A stretch of DNA of 33,715 bases, from contig CACYHX010000024.1 of the NCBI GenBank assembly GCA_902774365.1, forward strand, positions 1 through 33,715, read 5' to 3'. The notes below the pieces were generated by a model, which was not told the DNA's origin, searched no databases, and worked only from the letters and a program-made list of their open reading frames with translations. The stretch is from an uncultured Bacteroidia bacterium (GTDB lineage: Bacteria; Bacteroidota; Bacteroidia; Bacteroidales; F082). Below are positions 23,831 to 33,124 of this stretch, in pieces (the first letter of the stretch is position 1; every line of letters begins with the position of its first letter). Made by a program: the position numbers and the translations under genes.

Positions 23831-24853
23831 ATGGGAGTATTATCATTTTTGAACAAAGAAATCGCTATTGACTTGGGTACGGCCAATACGATTATCATAT
23901 ACAACGACAAGGTTGTCGTTGATGAGCCCTCCATCGTGGCCATGCAGCGCGACACGAAGAAAATCATCGCCGTCGGCAAGCGCGCCATGATGATGCACGG
24001 AAAGACCCACGAAAACATCAAGACCATCCGCCCCTTGCGCGACGGTGTCATTGCCGACTTCCAAGCCGCCGAGTACATGATGCGTGAGATGATCAAGATG
24101 ATTAACTTCAAGAACACCTTGTTCCCGCCCAGCCTGAAGATGGTCATCTGCATCCCTTCGGGCATCACCGAGGTGGAAGAGCGCGCCGTGAAGGACTCGG
24201 CCGAACAGGCCGGCGCCAAAGAGGTGCGTCTGATCCACGAGCCTATGGCCGCTGCCATCGGTATCGGCATCGACGTGCTTGAGCCGACAGGTAACATGAT
24301 TATCGACATCGGTGGTGGTACCTCCGAAATCGCCGTCATCGCCTTGGGTGGCATCGTCAACAACAAGTCCATCCGCATCGCTGGTGACGACTTCACCGCC
24401 GACATCGAAGAGTACATGCGCAAGCAACACAACATCATCGTGGGCGAGCGCACCGCCGAACGCATTAAGATTGAAGTCGGTGCCGCCATCCCGCAACTCG
24501 ACAACCCGCCCGATGACTATGCCGTGCAGGGCCGCGACATGCTGACAGGTATCCCGAAGGAGATCCGCGTCAACTACGCCGAAATTGCCCACTGCCTCGA
24601 CAAGAGCATCATGAAGATCGAGACCGCCGTGCTGAACGCCTTGGAGCAGACCCCGCCTGAGCTGTCGGCCGATATCTACCGCACAGGTATCTACCTCACC
24701 GGTGGTGGTGCCTTGCTGCGTGGTCTCGACAAGCGTCTCAACGCCAAGACCAAGCTGCCCATCCACGTCGCCGAAGACCCGTTGCGCGCCGTCGCCCGTG
24801 GCACCGGCATCGCCCTGAAGAACTTTGACAGATTTACGTTCCTGATCAAATAA
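23831..24853 (+). CDS. mreB: Rod shape-determining protein MreB
   Basis: The protein (340 residues) is the actin-like filament that guides lateral cell-wall synthesis. The ATPase phosphate-1 motif IDLGTANT is at 14-21, the phosphate-2 block IDIGGGTSEIAVI lies near 158-170, and the adenosine motif YLTGGGALLRGLDKRL lies near 288-303. A membrane-associating amphipathic N-terminus (MGVLSFLNKEIA) is present. Length is normal. It follows purH with a repeat-filled 90-bp gap and is followed by mreC and mreD. The cell is thus expected to be rod-shaped or ovoid. Confidence 0.97.
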   Translation: MGVLSFLNKEIAIDLGTANTIIIYNDKVVVDEPSIVAMQRDTKKIIAVGKRAMMMHGKTHENIKTIRPLRDGVIADFQAAEYMMREMIKMINFKNTLFPPSLKMVICIPSGITEVEERAVKDSAEQAGAKEVRLIHEPMAAAIGIGIDVLEPTGNMIIDIGGGTSEIAVIALGGIVNNKSIRIAGDDFTADIEEYMRKQHNIIVGERTAERIKIEVGAAIPQLDNPPDDYAVQGRDMLTGIPKEIRVNYAEIAHCLDKSIMKIETAVLNALEQTPPELSADIYRTGIYLTGGGALLRGLDKRLNAKTKLPIHVAEDPLRAVARGTGIALKNFDRFTFLIK

Positions 24854-24859
24854 TTGACG

Positions 24860-24927
24860 CGGGACTACGAGACGCGAGACTGCGGGACTTTTTGTCCCGT
24901 GTCCCGAAGTCCCGTGTCCTGAAGTCC
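24860..24927. repeat. CGGGAC/GTCCCG repeat cluster between mreB and mreC
   Basis: GTCCCGTGTCCCGAA (24894-24908) is followed by a near-identical 15-mer (24909-24923) and a partial third. Opposite-strand CGGGAC occurs at 24860-24865 and 24883-24888; CGGGAC-TTTTT-GTCCCG (24883-24899) is a perfect hairpin. The cluster fills nearly the entire 84-bp gap in the operon. Confidence 0.75.
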
Positions 24928-24937
24928 AATAATAACT

Positions 24938-25753
24938 ATGTACAACCTTCAGCGTTTCATACTGAAACATCACTTCGTCATCCTGTTCATCTTGCTCGAA
25001 GTGATTTCCATCTTGCTGCTCGCCCGTAGCCAGAACTTCCACCGCAACAGCCTGGTGAACACCTCCAACGTCGTGGTGGGCAAGATCTACGAGTGGAGCA
25101 GCGACGTGGGCAATTACTTCCGCCTCAACACCGCCAACGAACAGCTTGCCGAGGAAAACGCCATGCTCAGGCAGCAGCTGTCCATCGTGTACGACACCGC
25201 TTCGTGTGTCTACGACGTGAACGAAGGCGACACCTTGTATGAATACATCCCTGCCAAGGTCGTCAACAACAGCACCAACCAAGCTAACAACTACATTATA
25301 ATAAATAAAGGTGCAAGAGACGGCATCGAGCGCGACATGAGCGTCATCTCGACCGACGGCATCGTGGGCGTGGTGACCGACGTAAGCCGCCATTATGCCT
25401 CCATCATGAGCCTGCTCCACAGCAAGTCGGTGGTGGGCGTGCGCTTCAAAAACAACCAGGAAATCGCCAGCGTGAAATGGCAGACCAACAACTACCGCTA
25501 CGGCATCGTGGAGGACATCCCCACCCACATCGTCCTGCAACAAGGCGACACCATCCTGACCAGTTCACACTCCAAGATCTTCCCCGAAGACCTGATGGTG
25601 GGCACCGTGGAGGAGTTCTACCCCACCGCCGTCGACGCGCTCAACAAGGCCAAAATACGTTACGCCACCGACTTCTCCACCTTGCGACATGTCTATGTCA
25701 TCAAGGATTTGCACAAAGCTGAAACCGATTCACTCAAAGCCAAATTCCAATGA
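24938..25753 (+). CDS. mreC: Rod shape-determining protein MreC
   Basis: The protein (271 residues) is the periplasmic scaffold of the elongasome. A short cytoplasmic N-terminus leads to one transmembrane helix (FVILFILLEVISILLLA, about 13-29), then a coiled-coil segment (about 55-82, LNTANEQLAEENAMLRQQLS) and two beta-barrel domains with VVNNSTNQANNYIIINKGARDGIERDMSVISTDGIVGVV and a GDTILTSSHSKIFPEDLMVGTV block. Its stop overlaps the mreD start region (TGAC ATG). Confidence 0.95.
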   Translation: MYNLQRFILKHHFVILFILLEVISILLLARSQNFHRNSLVNTSNVVVGKIYEWSSDVGNYFRLNTANEQLAEENAMLRQQLSIVYDTASCVYDVNEGDTLYEYIPAKVVNNSTNQANNYIIINKGARDGIERDMSVISTDGIVGVVTDVSRHYASIMSLLHSKSVVGVRFKNNQEIASVKWQTNNYRYGIVEDIPTHIVLQQGDTILTSSHSKIFPEDLMVGTVEEFYPTAVDALNKAKIRYATDFSTLRHVYVIKDLHKAETDSLKAKFQ

Positions 25754-25754
25754 C

Positions 25755-26270
25755 ATGAACAAGACCGTCCTACAAATCATCCGCTTCGTGGTGCTCGTGC
25801 TCTTCCAGGTGCTGGTCATCAACCACATCCGTTTGGGAGGTTATGTGCATCCTTATATCTACATGCTTTTCATCATGCTGTTGCCGTTCAACACTCCCAA
25901 ATGGCAACTGTTGGTGTTGGGCTTTGCGTTGGGCTTGACTGTTGACTTGTTCACTGGGACCCCTGGACTACATGCCGGAGCCACCACCCTGATGGCCTTC
26001 TGTCGACCTTCCATCATACAACTCATTTCGGGCAACCAGAAATTCGAGAACATCCCCGAACCCAACCTCGGCCAGCTGGATGGCATGTGGTTCTTCCGTT
26101 ACGTCTTATGCCTGGTGTTCGTTCATCATTTCGCGCTGTTTTTCCTCGAGTCGTTCAGTTTCAGACTCATCGGCCAAGTGTTGCTGCGTATCCTGCTGAG
26201 CGTGCCCGTTTCCGTCTTCCTCATCATGATGATCCTATACATCTTCAAAAGGGAAAGAAAAAGAGAATAA
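25755..26270 (+). CDS. mreD: Rod shape-determining protein MreD
   Basis: From the ATG at 25755, 1 bp after the mreC stop, the protein has 171 residues with about five hydrophobic helices (IIRFVVLVLFQVLVINHI, YIYMLFIMLLPF, LLVLGFALGLTVDLF, FFRYVLCLVFVHHFALFFLE, VLLRILLSVPVSVFLIMMILYI). An upstream in-frame ATG would read through the mreC end and is rejected. It is the inner-membrane partner of MreC. The next genes are not mrdA and rodA, which usually follow in Bacteroidota. Confidence 0.92.
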   Translation: MNKTVLQIIRFVVLVLFQVLVINHIRLGGYVHPYIYMLFIMLLPFNTPKWQLLVLGFALGLTVDLFTGTPGLHAGATTLMAFCRPSIIQLISGNQKFENIPEPNLGQLDGMWFFRYVLCLVFVHHFALFFLESFSFRLIGQVLLRILLSVPVSVFLIMMILYIFKRERKRE

Positions 26271-26294
26271 ATAACGATAAATACCTGAATTACA

Positions 26295-27383
26295 ATGAAA
26301 AAACAACTTTTATTCTTTATCGCACTCGCATTATGTTTGAGTGCCTGCAACCAAAAAGGAAATGACTTCAAGGTCAATGTCAGCCTGAAAAACGGTAACG
26401 ACCAGACCGTGTATCTGCAAAAGTATGTCGACAACGCCCCCGTCACCATCGACTCAGCTGTCATTGCCAATGAGATGGCCACGCTGACGGCCCCCAAGGA
26501 CAACCCGCAAATCCTTTATTCCCTGAAAATTAAGGGCAAACGTGGTTATATACCGTTCTTTGCCGACAACAAGGATGTTGCTTTTGTGGGCGACATCAAC
26601 AACCTGAAAGATGCGGAACTTATGGCTTCGGAGACCCAAGCCGAACTGGATGCCTACAACGACCAACTCGAAGCATTTGAATCGCAAATCAGTGAGCTTT
26701 ATGCCGTCATGAACGAGGCCTTCTCCAACAACGACTCCATTATGATGGACTCGCTCAATAAGGTTGGCACCGCACTGATGGAGCAACAAGACAACTTCCG
26801 CGACGACTATATCAAGGCTCACCCTGAGAGCTTTGTCACACATTACATCCTCGATGATGTGAAGCAAGACTATCCTATCGACCAGCTAAAGGAATTGGTG
26901 GGCTCCTTCACCACCGAGTCCATCTACAAAGACGACCTCAACAACTACATCACCAAGTTGGAACGCCTCGAAGTGGGCCAGCCTTTCATCGACTTCACGC
27001 TGCAAACCAAAGACGGTGAGAATGTTACCCTTTCTGAAAAGATTGCCCAAAACAAACTCACTTTGGTTGATTTCTGGGCTTCATGGTGTGGTCCATGCCG
27101 TAAGGAAAACCCTGTCGTGAAAGCCGCTTACGAGCAGTTCCATGAACTCGGTTTCGATGTCGTTGGCGTCAGCGTCGATCAAGACGAAGCCGCTTGGCTG
27201 AAAGCCGTCGAAGACGATCAACTGCCTTGGACGCAGGTGCGCGACAGCGAGAACAAAGCCAGTGAGAGTTACATGATTTATTACATCCCGTCCAACTTCC
27301 TCTTCGACCAGGATGGCAACATGGTGGCCAAAGGCCTGAGAGGCGAGGAACTGGCGGCGAAACTGGCGGAACTATTGAAATAA
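26295..27383 (+). CDS. DUF4369-thioredoxin (TlpA-like) lipoprotein, CGPC type
   Basis: The 362-residue lipoprotein has the lipobox LSAC at residues 15-18. An N-terminal DUF4369-type beta domain (about 25-115, FKVNVSLKNGNDQTVYLQKYVDN) is followed by a helical linker (about 115-215, acidic and polar) and a TlpA/ResA-like thioredoxin domain (about 225-362). The active site is WASWCGPCRK with Cys265 and Cys268, and the cis-proline is in YYIPSNFLF. Such proteins face the periplasm and reduce or exchange disulfides, often for cytochrome c maturation or oxidative stress. It starts 24 bp after mreD and is the first of a tandem pair. Confidence 0.9.
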   Translation: MKKQLLFFIALALCLSACNQKGNDFKVNVSLKNGNDQTVYLQKYVDNAPVTIDSAVIANEMATLTAPKDNPQILYSLKIKGKRGYIPFFADNKDVAFVGDINNLKDAELMASETQAELDAYNDQLEAFESQISELYAVMNEAFSNNDSIMMDSLNKVGTALMEQQDNFRDDYIKAHPESFVTHYILDDVKQDYPIDQLKELVGSFTTESIYKDDLNNYITKLERLEVGQPFIDFTLQTKDGENVTLSEKIAQNKLTLVDFWASWCGPCRKENPVVKAAYEQFHELGFDVVGVSVDQDEAAWLKAVEDDQLPWTQVRDSENKASESYMIYYIPSNFLFDQDGNMVAKGLRGEELAAKLAELLK

Positions 27384-27437
27384 TAGACCTTCAAGCCTTA
27401 GTCGTCATATAGCATTACAATCGATTAACATCACGCT

Positions 27438-28484
27438 ATGAAAACGAAACTCTTTCTTTTGGGTGCACTTGCGTTGGGATTGTTCGCCTGTACCTCAAAG
27501 CCCGAAGTGAAGACCTTTAAGGTCAACGTCAATTTGGCCAATGCCGATGGACAGACCGTCTATCTGCAAAAGGATGGACAAGTGCTCGACTCAGCAGTGA
27601 TTGCCAACTGGGATGCCGTGTTCAACACACCCGTATGCGACGACAACGAGATGTACAGCATCATGCTGCCGGGCTGGCGCCGTGCCTTCCCCTTCTTCAC
27701 CGACAATGTGGACGTGACCCTCGAAGGTGATGCGCAGAACCCCAACGCCATTTTGGTGAAAGGCTCAGCCTCCCAAGACCGTCTCAATGCCTTCACCGAA
27801 AGCTATAATGAGCTTGAAGCCAAGTTGGAGGCCGACAGCACGATGAGTCAAGAGGACGCCGACGAAATTCTGAAGATGCACTGCTTCGACTTCGTCTGGG
27901 ACAACCCCACCGACCCCGTGGCGCATTATGTGATGTACCGCTACAAGTGGGCCTTCGGTCCCTGCGAGCTTCGCACCATGCTCGACAACATCCACGCCGC
28001 CGACAGCACCTTGGCCAACAAGAACCTGACTCTGGCCGAGGAATATGTGGAGAAACAAGAGCGCGTGCAGGCTGGCCAACCCATCATCGACTTCACCCAA
28101 AACGACCCCGAAGGCAACCCCATTACACTGAGCGAACTCGCAGCGGGCAAGCTCTTGCTCGTCGACTTCTGGGCCTCGTGGTGCCCCGACTGCCGCAAGG
28201 CCAACCCCGATGTGGTGGCCGCCTACCAGAAATACCATGACCAAGGCTTCGACGTGCTTGGCGTGTCGTTCGACACCAACAAGGAAGCCTGGCTCGCCGC
28301 CATCGAGAAGGACGGCTTGACCTGGACCCAAGTCTCCGACCTGCAAGGCTGGAACAACGCCGCTGGCGCCTTGTATGCCGTCTCGTTCATTCCACAGAAC
28401 GCCTTGATTAAGGACGGTGTGATTGTTGCACGCAACCTTGAAGGCGAGTGGCTCATGGAAGAAATAGCAAGACAATTAGAATAA
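27438..28484 (+). CDS. DUF4369-thioredoxin lipoprotein paralogue, CPDC type
   Basis: The 348-residue lipoprotein (lipobox LFAC, residues 15-18) has the same layout as its upstream neighbour and shares FKVNVxLxNxxxQTVYLQK in the N-terminal domain. The two therefore arose by duplication. Its active site is WASWCPDCRK (Cys249 and Cys252) in place of CGPC; the middle pair Pro-Asp should change the redox potential. The cis-proline is in SFIPQNALI. Compared with the first copy, the third strand insertion around YVDNAPV is shorter. No terminator lies in the 54-bp gap between the two, so they may be one transcript; a good terminator follows the second. Confidence 0.9.
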   Translation: MKTKLFLLGALALGLFACTSKPEVKTFKVNVNLANADGQTVYLQKDGQVLDSAVIANWDAVFNTPVCDDNEMYSIMLPGWRRAFPFFTDNVDVTLEGDAQNPNAILVKGSASQDRLNAFTESYNELEAKLEADSTMSQEDADEILKMHCFDFVWDNPTDPVAHYVMYRYKWAFGPCELRTMLDNIHAADSTLANKNLTLAEEYVEKQERVQAGQPIIDFTQNDPEGNPITLSELAAGKLLLVDFWASWCPDCRKANPDVVAAYQKYHDQGFDVLGVSFDTNKEAWLAAIEKDGLTWTQVSDLQGWNNAAGALYAVSFIPQNALIKDGVIVARNLEGEWLMEEIARQLE

Positions 28485-28516
28485 ATTGGAATAACTAGAG
28501 CAGATTTCGAAAACGG

Positions 28517-28550
28517 AAAATGGCACGAATGTTTTCGTGCCATTTTTGTT
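28517..28550. terminator. Terminator between the thioredoxin pair and cysQ
   Basis: A perfect 13-bp stem, AAAATGGCACGAA (28517-28529) with TTCGTGCCATTTT (28534-28546), has a 4-nt loop and U tracts possible on both strands. It ends where the cysQ stop codon begins, so it serves both converging genes. Confidence 0.88.
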
Positions 28551-29276
<726 letters not shown>

Positions 29277-29280
29277 AGTG

Positions 29281-29288
29281 CAAAAATA
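29281..29288 (-). promoter_or_regulatory. -7 promoter box of cysQ
   Basis: TATTTTTG on the minus strand leaves 4 nt before the ATG, so the transcript would start at or just beside the initiation codon. Confidence 0.55.
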
Positions 29289-29365
29289 GTGTTTTTATTG
29301 CATTGAAAACCAATTAAATAAGAATTTTTTTTCATAATTATTCCTTTCGTGCCATTTAATTCCAC

Positions 29366-29373
29366 TAATTTTG
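29366..29373 (+). promoter_or_regulatory. -7 promoter box of topA
   Basis: TAATTTTG matches TAnnTTTG, with a possible weak TTT(C) at the -33 side. It gives topA a leader of about 55-60 nt, divergent from cysQ. Confidence 0.5.
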
Positions 29374-29436
29374 CACGCGCAAATCGAAGTTGAACCAAGG
29401 GCTGCTTGAGCACCCTTAGCGTATAAAAAAGAGACT

Positions 29437-31755
29437 ATGGCAAAGAATTTAGTTATCGTGGAGTCACCGACCAAGGCCAAGACCATCGAAGGCTTTTTGG
29501 GCAAGGAATATACGGTGAAAGCAAGCGAAGGCCACGTGCGTGACCTGAACAAGAACACCTTGAGTGTCGACATTGACAACAACTTTGAACCCGAATACGA
29601 AATCCCCGACAACAAGAAGGCTCTTGTGGCCGAGTTGCGTAAACTATCGAAGGCCGCCGACACGGTGTGGCTGGCATCCGATGAGGACCGTGAGGGAGAA
29701 TCCATCTCGTGGCATCTCTATGAGGTGCTCGACCTGAAGAAAAAAGACACCAAGCGTATCGTCTTCCACGAAATCACCAAGTCGGCCATCACCAACGCCA
29801 TCGAAAACCCGCGCGAAATCAACATGGGTCTCGTCAACGCGCAGCAGGCCCGTCGTGTGCTCGACCGCCTTGTGGGCTACGAGCTGTCGCCACTGCTGTG
29901 GAAGAAGGTGAAACCCGCCCTTTCGGCTGGCCGTGTGCAGAGCGTGGCCGTGCGTCTCATCGTCGAACGCGAAGAGGAAATCAAGAACTTCGTGCAAAGC
30001 AGCGCTTACCGCGTGACGGCACTGTTCACCTTCACCAAAGACGGACAAGAGTACACCCTCTCTGCCGAGCTTCCGCATCGTTTTGAAAACGAAGAGGAAA
30101 CGAAGAAATTCCTGGAGTCGTGCATGAATGCCACCTATAAGGTCGACAACATCGAGAAAAAACCCACCGTGCGCTATCCCGCCCCGCCTTTCACCACCTC
30201 CACCTTGCAACAGGAGGCCGCCCGAAAGCTAGGCTTCTCGGTCGCCAACACCATGCGCATTGCCCAGCAACTCTACGAATCCGGTAAGATCACCTACATG
30301 CGTACCGACTCGGTCAACCTGTCGAGTCTCGCCCTCGGCATGGCCAAGAAGGAAATCGAGAAAAACTATGGCGCGGAATACGTGAAGACGCGCCAATACC
30401 ATACCAAGAGCAAAGGCGCCCAGGAGGCCCACGAAGCCATCCGTCCGACCTACCTCGACCAACACACCGTGAAGGGCACTGCCGACGAGCGCCGTCTCTA
30501 CGAGCTTATCTGGAAGCGCACCATCGCCTCACAGATGGCTGATGCCCAGATGGAACGCACTAATGTGAACATCGGCGTGTCGACCAACAAAAAGCAGTTT
30601 GTGGCCACGGGCGAAGCCATCCTCTTCGACGGCTTCCTGAAGGTGTACCGCGAGAGCTACGACGACACGACGGAAGAAGATACCGCTATCCTGCCGCCCA
30701 TCGAGGTGGGCACCCTGCTCGACATGGAGAAGATGGAAGCACAACAGCGCTACACGCGTCCGCCGTTCCGTTACAACGAAGCCAGCCTCGTCAAGAAGAT
30801 GGAAGAGCTGGGCATCGGCCGTCCTTCGACCTACGCACCCACCATCTCCACCATCCAGAAGCGTGAATATGTCACCAAGGGCGACGTGAAAGGCACTCCG
30901 CAAGAGTTCCAGATTATCACCTTGAAAAACAACAAGATAAGCGAGAAGAAAGGTAAGGAAACCATAGGCGCTGAGAAAGGCAAACTCATGCCCACCGACA
31001 TTGGAGTGCTGGTCAACAAGTTCTTGCTGCAATACTTCGAGAGCATCATCGACTACAACTTCACCGCCAACGTGGAAAAGGAGTTCGACCAGATCGAAGA
31101 AGGCCAGCGTGAGTGGAACACCATGATTTCCGATTTCTACAAGGTCTTCCACAACCAAATCATCTCCACGACTGAGAACTCTGGCAAGTTCAGCGGTGAG
31201 AAGCTCCTCGGCGTTGACCCTGCCACGGGCAAGAACGTGTACGTGAAAGTGGGACGTTTCGGTCCGGTGGCACAGATTGGCGATACCGAATCGGAGGAGA
31301 AACCCCGTTTCGCCGGCTTGAAGAAAGACATGAGCATCGAGAGCGTCACCTTGGAAGAGGTGTTGAAGCTGTTCGACTTCCCGCGCATCCTCGGTGAGTA
31401 CGAAGGCAAGGAAATCACTGTGGCTGTGGGACGTTTCGGTCCATACATCCGCCACGACAACAAGTTCTACAGCCTCGCCAAGACCGACAACCCCGCCCTC
31501 GTGGAATACGACCGCGCTATCGAAATCATCAACGAGAAACGGCAAAAGGACTTGGACAACATCATCCTCACCTTCGACAACAACCCCGACATGCGCGTGT
31601 TGAACGGCCGCTTCGGGCCTTACATCGCCTACAAGAAGACCAACTACAAGCTTCCGAAAGGCACTGAGCCTTCCACCCTGACCTACGAACAATGCCTGGC
31701 CATCGTGGAAGACCCCAAGAACGCCCCGAAGAAAAAGGCCATCAAGAAAAAATAA
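29437..31755 (+). CDS. topA: DNA topoisomerase I
   Basis: The protein (772 residues) is a type IA topoisomerase relaxing negative supercoils. The Toprim domain (VIVESPTKAKTIEGFLGKEYTV, ASEGHVRDL, ASDEDREGESISWHL) holds the Mg2+-binding acids. The active-site tyrosine is Tyr287 in KITYMRTDSVNLS, after RVQSVAVRLIVEREEEI and QQEAARKLGFS. The C-terminus has three GRFGP-type repeat units (GRFGPVAQIG, GRFGPYIRHDN, GRFGPYIAYKK) in place of the zinc ribbons of E. coli TopA. It ends in a lysine-rich tail, KKKAIKKK. Length and layout are normal for the phylum. Confidence 0.97.
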   Translation: MAKNLVIVESPTKAKTIEGFLGKEYTVKASEGHVRDLNKNTLSVDIDNNFEPEYEIPDNKKALVAELRKLSKAADTVWLASDEDREGESISWHLYEVLDLKKKDTKRIVFHEITKSAITNAIENPREINMGLVNAQQARRVLDRLVGYELSPLLWKKVKPALSAGRVQSVAVRLIVEREEEIKNFVQSSAYRVTALFTFTKDGQEYTLSAELPHRFENEEETKKFLESCMNATYKVDNIEKKPTVRYPAPPFTTSTLQQEAARKLGFSVANTMRIAQQLYESGKITYMRTDSVNLSSLALGMAKKEIEKNYGAEYVKTRQYHTKSKGAQEAHEAIRPTYLDQHTVKGTADERRLYELIWKRTIASQMADAQMERTNVNIGVSTNKKQFVATGEAILFDGFLKVYRESYDDTTEEDTAILPPIEVGTLLDMEKMEAQQRYTRPPFRYNEASLVKKMEELGIGRPSTYAPTISTIQKREYVTKGDVKGTPQEFQIITLKNNKISEKKGKETIGAEKGKLMPTDIGVLVNKFLLQYFESIIDYNFTANVEKEFDQIEEGQREWNTMISDFYKVFHNQIISTTENSGKFSGEKLLGVDPATGKNVYVKVGRFGPVAQIGDTESEEKPRFAGLKKDMSIESVTLEEVLKLFDFPRILGEYEGKEITVAVGRFGPYIRHDNKFYSLAKTDNPALVEYDRAIEIINEKRQKDLDNIILTFDNNPDMRVLNGRFGPYIAYKKTNYKLPKGTEPSTLTYEQCLAIVEDPKNAPKKKAIKKK

Positions 31756-31763
31756 AACCGATG

Positions 31764-31794
31764 AAGCGGCAGAAAAAATTCTGCCGCTTTTTTT
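31764..31794 (+). terminator. Rho-independent terminator of topA
   Basis: AAGCGGCAGAA (31764-31774) pairs perfectly with TTCTGCCGCTT (31779-31789) around AAAA and runs into a T tract. Confidence 0.9.
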
Positions 31795-31810
31795 ATTGAA
31801 GTAATATTTC

Positions 31811-31818
31811 TACTTTTG
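31811..31818 (+). promoter_or_regulatory. -7 promoter box of the EEP-fold gene
   Basis: TACTTTTG matches TAnnTTTG, 25 nt before the ATG. The only T-rich candidate for -33 lies in the topA terminator T tract (31787-31794), a similar arrangement to the GH97 promoter. Confidence 0.5.
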
Positions 31819-31843
31819 CGAGTGAATTAAAAACACCACACGT

Positions 31844-32902
31844 ATGATTTATACTTCCATCAAAAAAATCAAAGACGTTGATGAGCGCAAACGCATCATC
31901 GACAAACTCATCACCTTGCGCGCTCAACTCGATAAGGAAATCCCCGAGAAGACGGCTTCCAACAGCTTGTTGCTGGCCACGTGGAACATCCGCGAGTTTG
32001 GCGACAACCGCAAGCCTGAGAGCCTGTATTACATCGCTGAAATCATCAGCCGCTTCGACTTGGTGGCTGTCCAGGAAGTGGCGGGCAACAAGAAAGGCCT
32101 CGAAAAAGTGATGGCTATCTTGGGAAAGAACTGGAGTTATATCGCCACCGACAGCACCGAAGGCTCGGCAGGCGGACAAGAGTGCATGGCTTTCTTGTAC
32201 GACACCAACAAGGTCACCTTCAAAAACTTGGCTGGTGAAATCGTGCTTCCGAAAGACAAACTCATCGACGACCTGCAGTTTGCACGCACGCCGTTCTGCG
32301 TCTCCTTCCAGTCGGGATGGTTCAAGTTCAACCTCTCGACGGTGCATATCTATTATGGCGACACCAAGAAGATCAACGAACGCCGCCTAAAGGAAATCGA
32401 CTGCATCGCCAAGTTCCTGACCAAACGCGCCAAGAAAGAAGACTTCAACTATGTCCTGCTCGGCGACTTCAACATCCCAAAGGTGGATTGCGACTATATG
32501 AAAGCCTTGGAAAACAACGGATTCTACATCCCAAAGGCCATCAAAGAGCATCCCACAGACCTGGGACAAGTCAACCACTACGACCAGATTGCCTTCAACC
32601 TGAAGCTCACGGACTCGATGACGGTCTTCAAGGAAAAACAACAGAAGTCGGGAGCTTTCAACTTCACCAAATCGGTGTACACCGACGAAGACCAAGCCAT
32701 CTACCAGCCTCTCTTCGACAAGAAATATGTCGACAACAAGACCGAGAAGCAAATCGCCCAATACTACAAAACCAAATGGCGCACCTTCCAGATGTCGGAC
32801 CACATGCCGCTGTGGGTGGAATTGAAGGTCGACTTCAGCGAGCAATACCTTGAGGATTTGAAGAAAGGCGTGGCGGCAAACGATTTGCCGAAGATTGAAT
32901 GA
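31844..32902 (+). CDS. Endonuclease/exonuclease/phosphatase-fold protein
   Basis: The 352-residue protein has the EEP metallohydrolase motifs in order: LLATWNIREFG with Asn48, DLVAVQEVAG with the metal-binding Glu78, a histidine strand LSTVHIYYGD, LLGDFNIPK (catalytic Asp/Asn) and the terminal SDHMPLWVELK. The N-terminal ~40 residues are a charged helical extension (ERKRIIDKLITLRAQLDKEIPEK). There is no signal peptide, so it is cytoplasmic. Substrate cannot be read from sequence: families with this fold cut DNA, RNA or phosphoesters. A terminator before it and its own promoter box make it a separate unit. Confidence 0.88.
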   Translation: MIYTSIKKIKDVDERKRIIDKLITLRAQLDKEIPEKTASNSLLLATWNIREFGDNRKPESLYYIAEIISRFDLVAVQEVAGNKKGLEKVMAILGKNWSYIATDSTEGSAGGQECMAFLYDTNKVTFKNLAGEIVLPKDKLIDDLQFARTPFCVSFQSGWFKFNLSTVHIYYGDTKKINERRLKEIDCIAKFLTKRAKKEDFNYVLLGDFNIPKVDCDYMKALENNGFYIPKAIKEHPTDLGQVNHYDQIAFNLKLTDSMTVFKEKQQKSGAFNFTKSVYTDEDQAIYQPLFDKKYVDNKTEKQIAQYYKTKWRTFQMSDHMPLWVELKVDFSEQYLEDLKKGVAANDLPKIE

Positions 32903-32933
32903 CAAAAACAACGGATGAATCCAAATAAATTCC

Positions 32934-32941
32934 TATTTTTG
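32934..32941 (+). promoter_or_regulatory. -7 promoter box upstream of the repeat element and DHS-like gene
   Basis: TATTTTTG matches TAnnTTTG and would put the palindromic element at 32964-33064 into the 5' leader (about 175 nt) of the next gene. No clear -33 TTG was seen. Confidence 0.45.
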
Positions 32942-32963
32942 CGTTCTTAATTGAACGCGTTTT

Positions 32964-33064
32964 GCGTCACTGCGAGGCACGAAGCAGTCTAGACATTGAA
33001 TCTACCCTAGATTGCTTCCACCACGCTCTGCTCGTGGCAGGCTTGTTCCTCCTCGCAATGACGC
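32964..33064. mobile_element. MITE-like palindromic element, ~101 bp
   Basis: The ends are GCGTCACTGCGAGG and CCTCGCAATGACGC, 14-bp inverted repeats with one mismatch. A second inverted pair lies inside, GAAGCAGTCTAG with CTAGATTGCTTC (one mismatch), and a small CCACG/CGTGG stem. The 'GTCA-TGCGAGG...GAAGCAAT' wording is of a type widely dispersed in bacterial intergenic regions, from memory. There is no coding capacity, so any movement would need enzymes supplied elsewhere. Confidence 0.7.
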
Positions 33065-33124
33065 GAAGCGACAACAAGGAGAATCTTTAAATTTTGAATT
33101 TTAAATTTCAAATCAAATAGAACC

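Noticed and set aside
23843-25543. A 566-codon open frame on the minus strand across mreB, the spacer and mreC
   Set aside because: It runs antisense to two clear conserved genes and through a repeat-filled spacer; no domain or start context supports it.
30529-31692. A 387-codon open frame antisense to topA
   Set aside because: The TopA frame is complete and conserved; the antisense product has shadow composition.
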